Shown: positions 26,376 through 35,216 of the stretch, in pieces
Layout: every line of letters begins with the position of its first letter
How positions within the stretch are numbered: the first letter of the stretch is position 1
NCBI RefSeq assembly: GCF_963675065.1
Contig: NZ_OY775905.1
Location: 942,501-1,006,500, forward strand
Direction of reading: 5' to 3'
Length of the DNA: 64,000 nt
Origin: an uncultured Draconibacterium sp.
GTDB taxonomy: Bacteria; Bacteroidota; Bacteroidia; Bacteroidales; Prolixibacteraceae
Position numbers and translations under genes: made by a program
The notes under the pieces: generated by a model
What the model saw: only the letters and a program-made list of their open reading frames with translations
What the model was told of the DNA's origin: nothing
Databases searched by the model: none

Positions 26376-27605
26376 ATGGCAAAAATTAACGAAAATTACC
26401 TGAAACTTCAGGCCGGGTATCTTTTCCCGGAAATTGGGCGTAGAGTGAGCGAATTTATCGATGCCAATCCCGATAAAAAAGTAATTAAAATGGGTATTGG
26501 CGATGTTACCCAGCCATTGGCTCCCAGTGTTGTAAAAGCTTTTCACGAAGGCGTTGACGAAATGGCCAAAGGTGAAACTTTTAAAGGTTACGGACCGGAA
26601 CAAGGTTACGCTTTCCTACGCGAAGCCATTGCGAAGAACTCGTACCAGGAGAAAGGTATCGATATTTCTGCCGATGAGATTTTTGTTTCTGACGGCTCGA
26701 AATGCGACACCGGAAATATTCAGGAGATTTTTGGCAACGACAATAAAATTGCGATTTGCGACCCGGTTTACCCGGTATATGCCGACACAACGGTAATGAG
26801 CGGAAAAACAGGCGCTTGCCAGGAAAACGGTCATTACGAGGGAATAATTTATATGCCTTGTACAAAAGAAAACCACTTTATTCCTGAGCTTCCGACTGAA
26901 ACTCCTGACTTGATTTTCCTTTGCTACCCAAACAACCCAACAGGTACGGTAGCTTCAAAAGAAGAATTGAAAAAGTGGGTTGATTATGCCATCGAAAAAA
27001 ATGCAATAATTCTTTACGACGCAGCTTACGAAGCTTTTATCACCGAAGATGGAATTCCACGTTCGATCTATGAAATTGAAGGTGCTAAGAAAGTTGCGAT
27101 TGAGTTCCGCAGTTTCTCGAAAACAGCAGGTTTTACCGGAACACGTTGTGCCACTACCGTTATTCCAAACGAGTTGGTAGCTTACGATTCAGAAGGAAAA
27201 GCACACCAGGTAAAAACATTGTGGAACCGCCGTCAATCGACCAAGTTTAATGGTGTGTCGTACCCGGTTCAGAAAGCAGCTGCTGCTATTTACAGTGAAG
27301 AAGGTAAAAAAGAGGTAGAAGAAGTAATTGCTTACTACCTGGAGAATGCCAAAATAATGCGTGAAAGTCTGGCCGAAATTGGTTACGAAGTTTACGGTGG
27401 TGTTAATGCTCCTTATGTTTGGGTAAAAACAAAAGACAACATGACATCGTGGGACTTTTTCGATAAAGTATTAAACGAAGCAAATCTTGTGGGAACACCA
27501 GGTTCTGGTTTTGGTCCGGCAGGTGAAGGCTACTTCCGCTTTTCGGCTTTTGCCGACAGAGAAAATGTGCTGGAAGCAATGGAACGTGTTAAGAACTTAA
27601 AATAA
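26376..27605 (+). CDS. dapL: LL-diaminopimelate aminotransferase
   Basis: 409 residues, matching DapL. It converts tetrahydrodipicolinate directly to LL-diaminopimelate with glutamate as amino donor, bypassing the succinyl or acetyl routes to lysine and peptidoglycan. Marks: KMGIGDVTQPL near the N-terminus, CYPNNPTGTVAS, and the PLP-lysine region FRSFSKTAGFTGTRC. Divergent from dapF across the transposase gene. A strong terminator follows. Confidence 0.96.
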   Translation: MAKINENYLKLQAGYLFPEIGRRVSEFIDANPDKKVIKMGIGDVTQPLAPSVVKAFHEGVDEMAKGETFKGYGPEQGYAFLREAIAKNSYQEKGIDISADEIFVSDGSKCDTGNIQEIFGNDNKIAICDPVYPVYADTTVMSGKTGACQENGHYEGIIYMPCTKENHFIPELPTETPDLIFLCYPNNPTGTVASKEELKKWVDYAIEKNAIILYDAAYEAFITEDGIPRSIYEIEGAKKVAIEFRSFSKTAGFTGTRCATTVIPNELVAYDSEGKAHQVKTLWNRRQSTKFNGVSYPVQKAAAAIYSEEGKKEVEEVIAYYLENAKIMRESLAEIGYEVYGGVNAPYVWVKTKDNMTSWDFFDKVLNEANLVGTPGSGFGPAGEGYFRFSAFADRENVLEAMERVKNLK

Positions 27606-27640
27606 AGCTTCTCGGTAATCCTTTGCAAAGAAGCAGGAAC

Positions 27641-27677
27641 AAAAAATCCGGTTTGAAAATTTCAAACCGGATTTTTT
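27641..27677. terminator. Bidirectional terminator between dapL and aminotransferase
   Basis: Near-perfect inverted repeat (arms around AATCCGGTTTGAAA) with A-run left and T-run right; it can serve both converging genes. Confidence 0.85.
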
Positions 27678-27712
27678 TATATCCTTAATAAACTACTTTT
27701 CTCCATTAACAA

Positions 27713-28915
27713 TTAACGGCCTTTTCTTCCCGGATACACTTTAAGGGCTTCTGCCAAGATCTTTAAACAAATTCCCAGATCTGCTTTATTTAACACATAC
27801 GCAATTCGCACTTCATCCTGTCCTTTGTCCGAACCCGTGTAAAAGCCCGAAGCCGGTGCTAAAAATACAGTCTGTCCTTCGTACTGAAAATCGGATAATA
27901 ACCAAGCACAAAATTTATCGGCATTGTCAACCGGTAAACGCGCAACGGTATAAAATGCTCCCATCGGAATTGGCGAATACACACCATCGATGCGGTTCAG
28001 TCCGTCGATCAAAAACTTTCGTCGCTGAACATACTCGTTGTAGTTATTCAGCATGTATTGCGGATCGGCATCCAGCGAAGCTTCAGCGGCAATTTGCCCG
28101 ATAAGTGGTGGGCTCAATCGTGCCTGGCAAAACTTCATCACATTCTTTTTTACCTCATCGTTTTTGGTAATCAATGCACCAATCCGCAGACCACATTCAC
28201 TGTAACGTTTCGAAACGGAATCGACCAAAACCACATTCTGCTCAATTCCTTCGAGGTGAAAAGCCGAGATATAAGGCGCGCCCGTATAACAAAACTCGCG
28301 GTAAACCTCGTCGGAAAACAAGTACAAATCGTACTTTTTAACCAGGTCGCGAATGGCATTCATTTCCTGCTGAGTATATAAATAACCGGTTGGATTATTT
28401 GGATTACAGATCAAAATCCCCTTGGTTTTGGGGGTGATAAGCTTCTCGAATTCTTCTATTGGTGGTAATACAAATCCTTCTTCAATATCACCGGCAAGCG
28501 ATTTAATTTTAGCACCTGCCACAATTGCAAAAGCCTCGTAGTTGGCATAAGCCGGTTCGGGAACAATAATCTCATCGCCCGGATCGAGACAACTCATAAA
28601 AGCAAAGGTTACCGCCTCGCTACCTCCCGAGGTAACAATGATATCGTTGGCAGTAACATCGATGTCAAATTTATGATAATATTTCGCCAGTTTCTGACGA
28701 AACGATAAAATTCCCTCGCTGGGTGTATATTCCAAAATTTCGCGGTCGATGGACCGGATTGCCGCCAGTGCCTCAGGAGGTGTTGGCAAATCGGGCTGAC
28801 CGATGTTTAAATGGAAAACTTTAACCCCTCTTTCTTTAGCTTCATGAGCTAACGGAGCTAATTTCCTGATTGGTGAATCAGGCATTATCCTTCCTCTGTC
28901 TGATACTGTCGGCAT
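27713..28915 (-). CDS. Pyridoxal-phosphate aminotransferase, class I/II
   Basis: 400 residues of the aspartate-aminotransferase-like fold. Motifs: NIGQPDLPTPPEAL near the N-terminus, CNPNNPTGYLYT, the SDEVYREFCY strand and the PLP-lysine segment DSVSKRYSECGLRIG. Substrate cannot be fixed (aspartate, alanine or a related amino donor). It converges on dapL with a shared terminator and diverges from alanine dehydrogenase. Confidence 0.85.
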   Translation of the reverse strand: MPTVSDRGRIMPDSPIRKLAPLAHEAKERGVKVFHLNIGQPDLPTPPEALAAIRSIDREILEYTPSEGILSFRQKLAKYYHKFDIDVTANDIIVTSGGSEAVTFAFMSCLDPGDEIIVPEPAYANYEAFAIVAGAKIKSLAGDIEEGFVLPPIEEFEKLITPKTKGILICNPNNPTGYLYTQQEMNAIRDLVKKYDLYLFSDEVYREFCYTGAPYISAFHLEGIEQNVVLVDSVSKRYSECGLRIGALITKNDEVKKNVMKFCQARLSPPLIGQIAAEASLDADPQYMLNNYNEYVQRRKFLIDGLNRIDGVYSPIPMGAFYTVARLPVDNADKFCAWLLSDFQYEGQTVFLAPASGFYTGSDKGQDEVRIAYVLNKADLGICLKILAEALKVYPGRKGR

Positions 28916-29031
28916 GTTATATAATATAATTTAAAAGCAAGCAAAGATAAGATTATCAATCTGAAAACAACAATCTAAAATTTCAGACAAATTAATATCT
29001 TATTGCAAACTTAACTTGCAGTTTTTAAGTA

Positions 29032-29056
29032 TATGATGTCATACATATTACTTTTG
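29032..29056 (+). promoter_or_regulatory. Putative promoter and operator of alanine dehydrogenase
   Basis: TACTTTTG at 29049-29056 fits the -7 consensus; just upstream is the dyad TATGA-TG-TCATA at 29032-29043. There is no TTTG at the -33 position, so an activator site is possible. Confidence 0.4.
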
Positions 29057-29150
29057 CTTTAAATTGTTACAAATCCTGAGCATTTATCATGTTTTAGTGA
29101 AAAATAGTGGTCTATTTTTGAACTCAGAAAAAACTCAAATATTTACTGAA

Positions 29151-30263
29151 ATGATAATTGGAGTACCAAAGGAAATTAAAAATAACGAAAACCGTATTGC
29201 ACTAACACCTGCCGGTGCTGCGGAGTTGGTTAAACATGGTCATGAAGTTTACGTTCAGGCCGGTGGTGGCATGGGCAGCGGTTTCCAGGATGAGGACTAT
29301 ATTGGAGCCGGAGTCAAAATGCTTCCAACTATTGAAGATGTTTACGGCATTGCCGAAATGATCATCAAAGTAAAAGAACCGATCGAGGAGGAATACAAGT
29401 TGATTAAAGAAGGACAAATTCTTTACACTTACTTCCACTTTGCATCGTGTGAGCCTTTAACACATGCCATGATTGAAAACAAATCGATTTGTTTGGCATA
29501 CGAAACTGTTGAATTGCCTGACCGTTCGCTTCCGTTGCTTGTTCCAATGAGCGAGGTTGCCGGTCGTATGTCAATTCAGGAAGGTGCTAAATACCTTGAA
29601 AAAACTTACGGTGGTTACGGTGTGCTTCTTGGTGGAGTTGCCGGAGTTCTTCCAGCCAAAGTTTTGATAATTGGTGGTGGTATTGTTGGTACCGAATCAG
29701 CTAAAATGGCTGCCGGTTTGGGTGCCGATGTTACGATTATGGATGTATCGTTGAAACGCCTGCGTTACCTCGACGATATTATGCCGGCTAACGTAAAAAC
29801 CATGATGAGCAATGAATATAATATTCGCGAAATGGTTAAATCGCACGACGTTATTATCGGAGCTGTTCTTATTCCTGGTGCCAAAGCGCCACATTTGGTT
29901 ACACGCGATATGCTGAGCACAATGAAACCGGGTACTGTTATGGTTGACGTTGCTGTTGATCAGGGTGGATGTTTCGAAACTACAAAAGCTACAACTCACG
30001 CCGATCCAACATTTGTTATCGACGATGTATTGCATTACTGTGTGGCGAACATGCCGGGTGCTGTTCCGCGTACTTCAACTATTGCATTAACCAATGCTAC
30101 ACTTCCGTATGCCATTGAAATTGCAGGCAAAGGATGGAAGCAGGCGTGTATCGACAACGAGCCATTACGCAAAGGGCTGAATGTTGTTGACGGCAAAGTG
30201 GTTTACAAAGGCGTTGCCGAAGCTTTCGACCTGCCTTACGAAAGCGTAGAAACCGTTCTCTAA
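29151..30263 (+). CDS. ald: Alanine dehydrogenase
   Basis: 370 residues from ATG 29151 (upstream frame extends without family-like sequence), the standard length. The enzyme interconverts alanine and pyruvate with NAD. Visible: MIIGVPKEIKNNENRIALTP at the start, the Rossmann loop IIGGGIVGTESAKMAAGLGA (about residues 170-190) and VDVAVDQGGCFET. It links amino-acid breakdown to central metabolism. Followed by a clear terminator. Confidence 0.95.
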   Translation: MIIGVPKEIKNNENRIALTPAGAAELVKHGHEVYVQAGGGMGSGFQDEDYIGAGVKMLPTIEDVYGIAEMIIKVKEPIEEEYKLIKEGQILYTYFHFASCEPLTHAMIENKSICLAYETVELPDRSLPLLVPMSEVAGRMSIQEGAKYLEKTYGGYGVLLGGVAGVLPAKVLIIGGGIVGTESAKMAAGLGADVTIMDVSLKRLRYLDDIMPANVKTMMSNEYNIREMVKSHDVIIGAVLIPGAKAPHLVTRDMLSTMKPGTVMVDVAVDQGGCFETTKATTHADPTFVIDDVLHYCVANMPGAVPRTSTIALTNATLPYAIEIAGKGWKQACIDNEPLRKGLNVVDGKVVYKGVAEAFDLPYESVETVL

Positions 30264-30284
30264 AAACCAATACAGAATAATTTC

Positions 30285-30322
30285 AAAAAGCCTTTCCCTT
30301 ATTATATGGGAAGGGCTTTTTT
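30285..30322 (+). terminator. Terminator after alanine dehydrogenase
   Basis: Stem AAAAAGCCTTTCCC with its near-complement (13 of 14) closed by a 9-base loop and followed by TTTTTT. Confidence 0.85.
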
Positions 30323-30383
30323 ATTTTATTGCCAAAACATATTTACAGCATATTTGTATATTTAATCCCGAATATTGCTGAGC

Positions 30384-31193
30384 ATGGACAAAACCAAAGA
30401 GAAAATTTACGAGATTATTTTTGAAGCCGATACGCCGGGGGGCAAACTTTTCGATGTTGTTTTGCTGGTCGTTATTATAATAAGTGTTGCACTGGTGCTA
30501 CTGGAAAGTGTTCCTGCTATACGCGATACTCATTATCAATTACTGCGCATTCTGGAATGGTGCATAACCATCATTTTCTCGATTGAATACATCCTGCGTG
30601 TTGTTATTGTAAAAAAGCCCTTACGTTACATTTTTAGTTTTTATGGCATTATCGACCTCTTATCGGTTTTACCTACATACATCGGACTTGTGGTTGTCGG
30701 CTCGCATAGTTTAGTGGTAATTAGAATTCTCCGCTTACTCCGTGTTTTCCGTATTTTAAAACTTACACGATACACCCAGGCAGGACGCTCACTGGCAAAA
30801 GCTTTATGGAACAGCCGCGAAAAAATAAGTGTTTTTATCTTTTTTGTAAGCATGCTGGTCATCATCATCGGAACGGTGATGTACCTCGTTGAAGGCCCGC
30901 AACATGGTTTCACCAGCATTCCACGCGGGATCTATTGGGCAATCGTTACTCTTACAACCGTTGGCTATGGCGATATCAGCCCAGGAACGCCACTGGGGCA
31001 ATTTATTGCCAGCATCGTTATGATTATGGGCTATGCCATTATTGCCGTTCCAACGGGTATTGTCACTGCCGAGATCATCAATCCAACAAGTGAAAAGAAT
31101 ACACAGGTTTGCCCGCAGTGCCTGCATCCATCGCACGAAGACGATGCTGTCTTTTGTAAGAAATGTGGTTCCCGTCTTAATCCTGAGGTTTAG
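30384..31193 (+). CDS. Voltage-gated-type potassium channel with C-terminal zinc ribbon
   Basis: About 269 residues from ATG 30384 (an in-frame TTG lies three codons earlier). Six membrane helices with an arginine-rich fourth helix (VIRILRLLRVFRILKLTR) and the selectivity filter TLTTVGYGDISPG place it in the ion-transport family of potassium channels. After the last helix a short zinc-ribbon-like tail shows two CxxC pairs (CPQCL and CKKCG). No RCK domain is present. Confidence 0.9.
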   Translation: MDKTKEKIYEIIFEADTPGGKLFDVVLLVVIIISVALVLLESVPAIRDTHYQLLRILEWCITIIFSIEYILRVVIVKKPLRYIFSFYGIIDLLSVLPTYIGLVVVGSHSLVVIRILRLLRVFRILKLTRYTQAGRSLAKALWNSREKISVFIFFVSMLVIIIGTVMYLVEGPQHGFTSIPRGIYWAIVTLTTVGYGDISPGTPLGQFIASIVMIMGYAIIAVPTGIVTAEIINPTSEKNTQVCPQCLHPSHEDDAVFCKKCGSRLNPEV

Positions 31194-31198
31194 ATTTA

Positions 31199-31229
31199 AT
31201 GATAACATCACTCAGTGTGATACTATCAT
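31199..31229. repeat. 31-bp hairpin repeat, diverged copy
   Basis: Same length and layout as the hairpins at 40336, 41547 and 43293, but changed at about nine positions, two pairs of which are compensatory in the stem. It lies just after the channel gene and before thyA. Confidence 0.6.
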
Positions 31230-31310
31230 TATAACTGTGCCCGTTAACAACCTCAGCGCAATTGTGAATATTTAAACCACGGAAATCGGAAGCAGTTCTT
31301 TTTGAACGAT

Positions 31311-31318
31311 TATTTTTG
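31311..31318 (+). promoter_or_regulatory. thyA -7 promoter element
   Basis: TATTTTTG ends 17 bases before the thyA ATG, so the transcript would have a very short leader. No TTTG at -33. Confidence 0.45.
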
Positions 31319-31335
31319 TGGGAAATATTTGAAAG

Positions 31336-32130
31336 ATGAGGCAGTATTTAGATCTATTGGAAACCATTTTAGAAAAGGGAGCGGTTAAAGAAGACCGCAC
31401 GGGAACAGGAACAATCAGTCGCTTTGGGCACCAAATGCGTTTTGATTTGAGTGAAGGATTTCCGATGGTAACAACAAAAAAACTGCACCTTAAATCGATC
31501 ATTTATGAATTGCTTTGGTTTTTGCAAGGCGATACCAATGTAAAATATTTGCAAGATAACGGGGTACGTATTTGGAACGAATGGGCCGACGACGACGGAA
31601 ATCTCGGACACATTTACGGTTACCAGTGGCGCAGTTGGCCCACACCCGATGGCGGCCACATCGACCAGATATCACAGGTAATTGATGCTATTAAAAACAA
31701 TCCCGACTCGCGACGCCACCTGGTTAGCGCCTGGAATGTTGGCGAGCTGGACAAAATGAACCTGCCACCGTGCCACATACTTTTCCAGTTTTATGTAGCC
31801 GACGGAAAATTGTCGTGCCAGCTATATCAGCGCAGTGCCGATGTATTTTTGGGAGTACCTTTTAACATTGCATCCTATGCATTGCTCACCATGATGGTGG
31901 CCCAGGTTTGCGATCTTGAGCCAGGCGATTTTGTACATACTTTTGGCGACGTTCATATTTATTCCAATCATATTGAACAGGTAAAATTGCAGCTATCGCG
32001 CGAACCCTATCCGCTGCCGCAAATGAAGATCAATCCGGATGTAAAAAGTATTTTCGACTTTAAATTCGAAGACTTTGAACTGGTTGGTTACCAGTCGCAC
32101 CCACACATTAAAGGAGCTGTTGCCATTTAA
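31336..32130 (+). CDS. thyA: Thymidylate synthase
   Basis: 264 residues, normal length. It makes dTMP from dUMP with methylene-tetrahydrofolate. The catalytic Cys lies in NLPPCHILFQFYV, and QRSADVFLGVPFNIASYA binds the nucleotide. The next gene, 12 bp downstream, is dihydrofolate reductase, which regenerates the folate it consumes, so the pair forms the classic operon. Confidence 0.98.
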   Translation: MRQYLDLLETILEKGAVKEDRTGTGTISRFGHQMRFDLSEGFPMVTTKKLHLKSIIYELLWFLQGDTNVKYLQDNGVRIWNEWADDDGNLGHIYGYQWRSWPTPDGGHIDQISQVIDAIKNNPDSRRHLVSAWNVGELDKMNLPPCHILFQFYVADGKLSCQLYQRSADVFLGVPFNIASYALLTMMVAQVCDLEPGDFVHTFGDVHIYSNHIEQVKLQLSREPYPLPQMKINPDVKSIFDFKFEDFELVGYQSHPHIKGAVAI

Positions 32131-32142
32131 AATAATCTTAAA

Positions 32143-32646
32143 ATGATAAATAAAATTCAAAAAAATATCTCGATAATCGTAGCTATTGCCGAGAACTTTG
32201 CCATTGGCAAAAACAACGATCTGCTGTTTCATTTACCAAACGATTTGAAACGTTTTAAAGAAATAACCAGCGGCCACACCATAATAATGGGGCGTAATAC
32301 TTTGTTGTCGTTGCCAAAATGGCCGTTGCCAAATCGCCGACACATTGTTATAACCGATAAACAAGACGATGTTTTCCCGGGATGCGAAACGGTTTTTTCC
32401 ATCGACGAAGCCATTGAAAAAGTGAAAGATGAAAAAGAAGCTTTCATTATAGGTGGCGGGATGATTTACAAACAGTTTTTCCCCGTCGCAGGTAAACTCT
32501 ACCTCACGCTGGTACACAAAACTTTTGATGCTGACACCTATTTTCCCGAGGTTAATTATACCGAGTGGAACGAAATAAGACGCGAAGATCTGCACGACGA
32601 AAAGAACAATTTTGACTATTCTTACCTGGATTTAGAACGAAAATAA
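32143..32646 (+). CDS. folA: Dihydrofolate reductase
   Basis: 167 residues. It reduces dihydrofolate with NADPH. Visible: SIIVAIAENFAIGKNNDLLFHLPNDLKRFK in outline (folate site with Asp and Phe in LPNDLKRFK), GRNTLLSLP and FIIGGGMIYKQF (cofactor site). It directly follows thyA. The last residues SYLDLERK match the family. Confidence 0.96.
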   Translation: MINKIQKNISIIVAIAENFAIGKNNDLLFHLPNDLKRFKEITSGHTIIMGRNTLLSLPKWPLPNRRHIVITDKQDDVFPGCETVFSIDEAIEKVKDEKEAFIIGGGMIYKQFFPVAGKLYLTLVHKTFDADTYFPEVNYTEWNEIRREDLHDEKNNFDYSYLDLERK

Positions 32647-32683
32647 TTTTGCGTTTGTAGCTTAGCTACTCAAATTTTAGAAC

Positions 32684-34423
32684 ATGAGAAAAAAAACTAC
32701 CCTGGTTGTAACGCTTTGCGTTATCAGCCTGTTTGTGTTTGCCCAAGAACCTCTGTTGAACCTTAAGTACGAGCAAAATTACACGCCAACTTACGACGAA
32801 GTTATTGAAATGTATGAGCTGCTCGATGCAAAGTACGAAAATGCCACTCTTGTTGAAAATGGGCAAACCGATGTGGGCAAACCGCTTCACACTTTTATTA
32901 TCAATAACAAAGCAAAATTCAATCCTGGAACGATAAAAGCACAAGGGAAATCGGTATTGCTGATTAACAACGGAATCCACCCCGGCGAACCTTGTGGTAT
33001 TGACGCCAGCCTTGAATTTGCCGATAATATTTTACGCAATGCCAATAACCTGGCAGAGCTACTTGAAAACATGGTTATTGTTATTGTACCGGCTTACAAC
33101 ATTGGTGGACTTCTAAACCGTAGTGCCTACAACCGCTCGGGGCAAACAACTCCTTACGAAACCGGTTTTCGTGGTAATGCCGGCAATCTCGATCTTAACC
33201 GCGACTTTGCAAAATGCGATTCGGAAAATGCCAGGAATTTCAACCGCCTGTTTACCAAATGGGATCCGGATGTATTTTTGGATACGCACACAACCAACGG
33301 ATCAGAACATCAATACAGCGTTACTTTAATAGCACCGTCGCCCGACATGTTTCCCCCAACACAGGAAACTTTTATTCGGGAAAAAATGTTGCCCAACCTA
33401 TACAGCAACATGAAGGAGGGTGAATACGAACTCATTCCTTATGTAAGCTGGATGTACCCCGACCCAAAAATGGGAATAAAGATGACACAGGAAACCAGTC
33501 GTTATTCGTCGGGGTATGCCAACCTTTTTAACTGCTACGGCATGATGACTGAAAACCATGTGTACAAAAATTATGCTGATCGCGTAAAATCGTGCTACCA
33601 ATTTATTGAGGTGCTGGCAAAATTCACTTCAGCAAATTCCGAGGAAATAATTGAAAGTAGAAATACTGGCCGAAAAGAATCGATGTCGGCAGAAAGTTAC
33701 CCTATCAATTTTGAATTGGATACCACGCAATTCAGTATGTTGGAGTTTAAAGGTTACGAGGTAGACTACAATCAAATAAGTCCGGTTACCGGATTGCCTC
33801 GTTTTGGTTACGACAAAACCCGGCTTTATACCGAAGAAATACCATTCTTCGATGTATATAATCCTACAGAAGAAATTAAAATTCCGGAATATTATATTTT
33901 GCCCCAAACCTGGAACAGGGTGATTGAGCGTTTGGAATTAAACGGTATTGAATTTACGCGCTTAACTAACGACACCACAATGGAAGTGGAGGTGTACTAC
34001 ATCGATGAATATTCAAATGCCGACCGCCTGAATAACGGGCATTATTTTCACGACAAAGTAAGCACCACCAGCGAAGTGCAAAACATTAAATACTATGCCG
34101 GCGACTTAGTAATTCCTGTTCGCCAAAAGAAAATAAAATACCTGTTGGAACAATTGGAGCCCAAAGCCCGCGACTCTTTTTTTAGGTGGAATTTCTTCGA
34201 CCAGATTCTGGATCAACGGGAATATTTCTCGTCATACGGATACGAAGAAAATGCGCTAAAATATTTAAACGAACATCCGGAGTTTAAAAAGAAATTTGAA
34301 GAGAAACGCCAAACCGACCCGGAGTTTGCTAAAAATCACCGGGCACAATTGAACTATATTTACAACAACACCGAATGGGCTGAGAAAACCTATAGACGTT
34401 ACCCGGTAGCGAAAATCTATTAA
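32684..34423 (+). CDS. Exported M14-family zinc carboxypeptidase
   Basis: 579 residues with a signal peptide (MRKKTTLVVTLCVISLFVFA). The M14 metal site is seen in HPGEPCGID (HxxE) and LDTHTTNGSEH; NLDLNRDF supplies the arginine region. The C-terminal half (~300 residues) has no motif I recognise. It would trim C-terminal residues of peptides outside the cytoplasm. It shares a terminator with the pyrophosphatase gene converging from the right. Confidence 0.88.
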   Translation: MRKKTTLVVTLCVISLFVFAQEPLLNLKYEQNYTPTYDEVIEMYELLDAKYENATLVENGQTDVGKPLHTFIINNKAKFNPGTIKAQGKSVLLINNGIHPGEPCGIDASLEFADNILRNANNLAELLENMVIVIVPAYNIGGLLNRSAYNRSGQTTPYETGFRGNAGNLDLNRDFAKCDSENARNFNRLFTKWDPDVFLDTHTTNGSEHQYSVTLIAPSPDMFPPTQETFIREKMLPNLYSNMKEGEYELIPYVSWMYPDPKMGIKMTQETSRYSSGYANLFNCYGMMTENHVYKNYADRVKSCYQFIEVLAKFTSANSEEIIESRNTGRKESMSAESYPINFELDTTQFSMLEFKGYEVDYNQISPVTGLPRFGYDKTRLYTEEIPFFDVYNPTEEIKIPEYYILPQTWNRVIERLELNGIEFTRLTNDTTMEVEVYYIDEYSNADRLNNGHYFHDKVSTTSEVQNIKYYAGDLVIPVRQKKIKYLLEQLEPKARDSFFRWNFFDQILDQREYFSSYGYEENALKYLNEHPEFKKKFEEKRQTDPEFAKNHRAQLNYIYNNTEWAEKTYRRYPVAKIY

Positions 34424-34426
34424 AAA

Positions 34427-34465
34427 GTAAAAAGGCCTGATTCAAAAAAAATCAGGCCTTTTTAC
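34427..34465. terminator. Bidirectional terminator, M14 peptidase and ppa
   Basis: Perfect 16-base arms (34427-34442 and 34450-34465, core AAGGCCTGATT) with A- and T-runs on both sides. Confidence 0.92.
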
Positions 34466-35131
34466 TTATGCAAGTAGTTTGCCTAAATTCGCAAACTTAT
34501 TGTTGTAATCTTCAACTGATAGTTTGACAATTTCAAGTGCTTCTTCCTGCCCATAAGTTGCGGCAATTTCCGTATTCGACTCAACACCCGGCATATCCTT
34601 ATACGTTAGGAAGTAATGCTCTAAACGCTGAATTACAATCTCAGGAACCTGTGATACATCGGTAAAATGACCATAAACCGTATCGTTATCCAAAACGGCA
34701 ATTATTTTATCATCGGCCTGATCGCCGTCAATCATACGGAAACCTCCAATCGGACGAGCAGTTACCAGCAAATCGCCATGTGCCAGATCTTTTTCGGTTA
34801 ATACACAAATATCAATCGGGTCACCATCTCCTTTTATACCCTTTCGGTTGACTTTTTCCGAACAGTATTCGCCTACTTTGTTGCCACAATAGGTTTGTGG
34901 TATAAAGCCGTATAACGCAGGAACAACATTCGAGAATTTTTGCGGCCGGTCAACACGCAAATAACCGCTATCCTTATCAATTTCGTATTTTACCGTATCT
35001 GTTGAAACCACCTCGATAAAAGCAGTTAATTCTTCGGGAGCATTTTCGCCAATTGAAACACCGTGCCAGGGGTGTGATTTATAACGCAATCCCATCAGTC
35101 GTCCAATAGGATCGGAAAGTCTATCTACCAT
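34466..35131 (-). CDS. ppa: Inorganic pyrophosphatase (family I)
   Basis: 221 residues. It hydrolyses pyrophosphate to phosphate, pulling biosynthetic reactions forward. Metal-binding acidic sites are in KGDGDPIDICVL and DGDQADDKIIAVLDND. It is slightly longer at the N-terminus than the E. coli enzyme (~175), as in other Bacteroidota. Single gene with its own terminator. Confidence 0.93.
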   Translation of the reverse strand: MVDRLSDPIGRLMGLRYKSHPWHGVSIGENAPEELTAFIEVVSTDTVKYEIDKDSGYLRVDRPQKFSNVVPALYGFIPQTYCGNKVGEYCSEKVNRKGIKGDGDPIDICVLTEKDLAHGDLLVTARPIGGFRMIDGDQADDKIIAVLDNDTVYGHFTDVSQVPEIVIQRLEHYFLTYKDMPGVESNTEIAATYGQEEALEIVKLSVEDYNNKFANLGKLLA

Positions 35132-35216
35132 ATTAGTTAAATTATGTTTTTTTATTTGAAACCAATAGTACGTATTTTAGTTCATACTATTCGTTACAAA
35201 AGTCATTAAATTTTTA

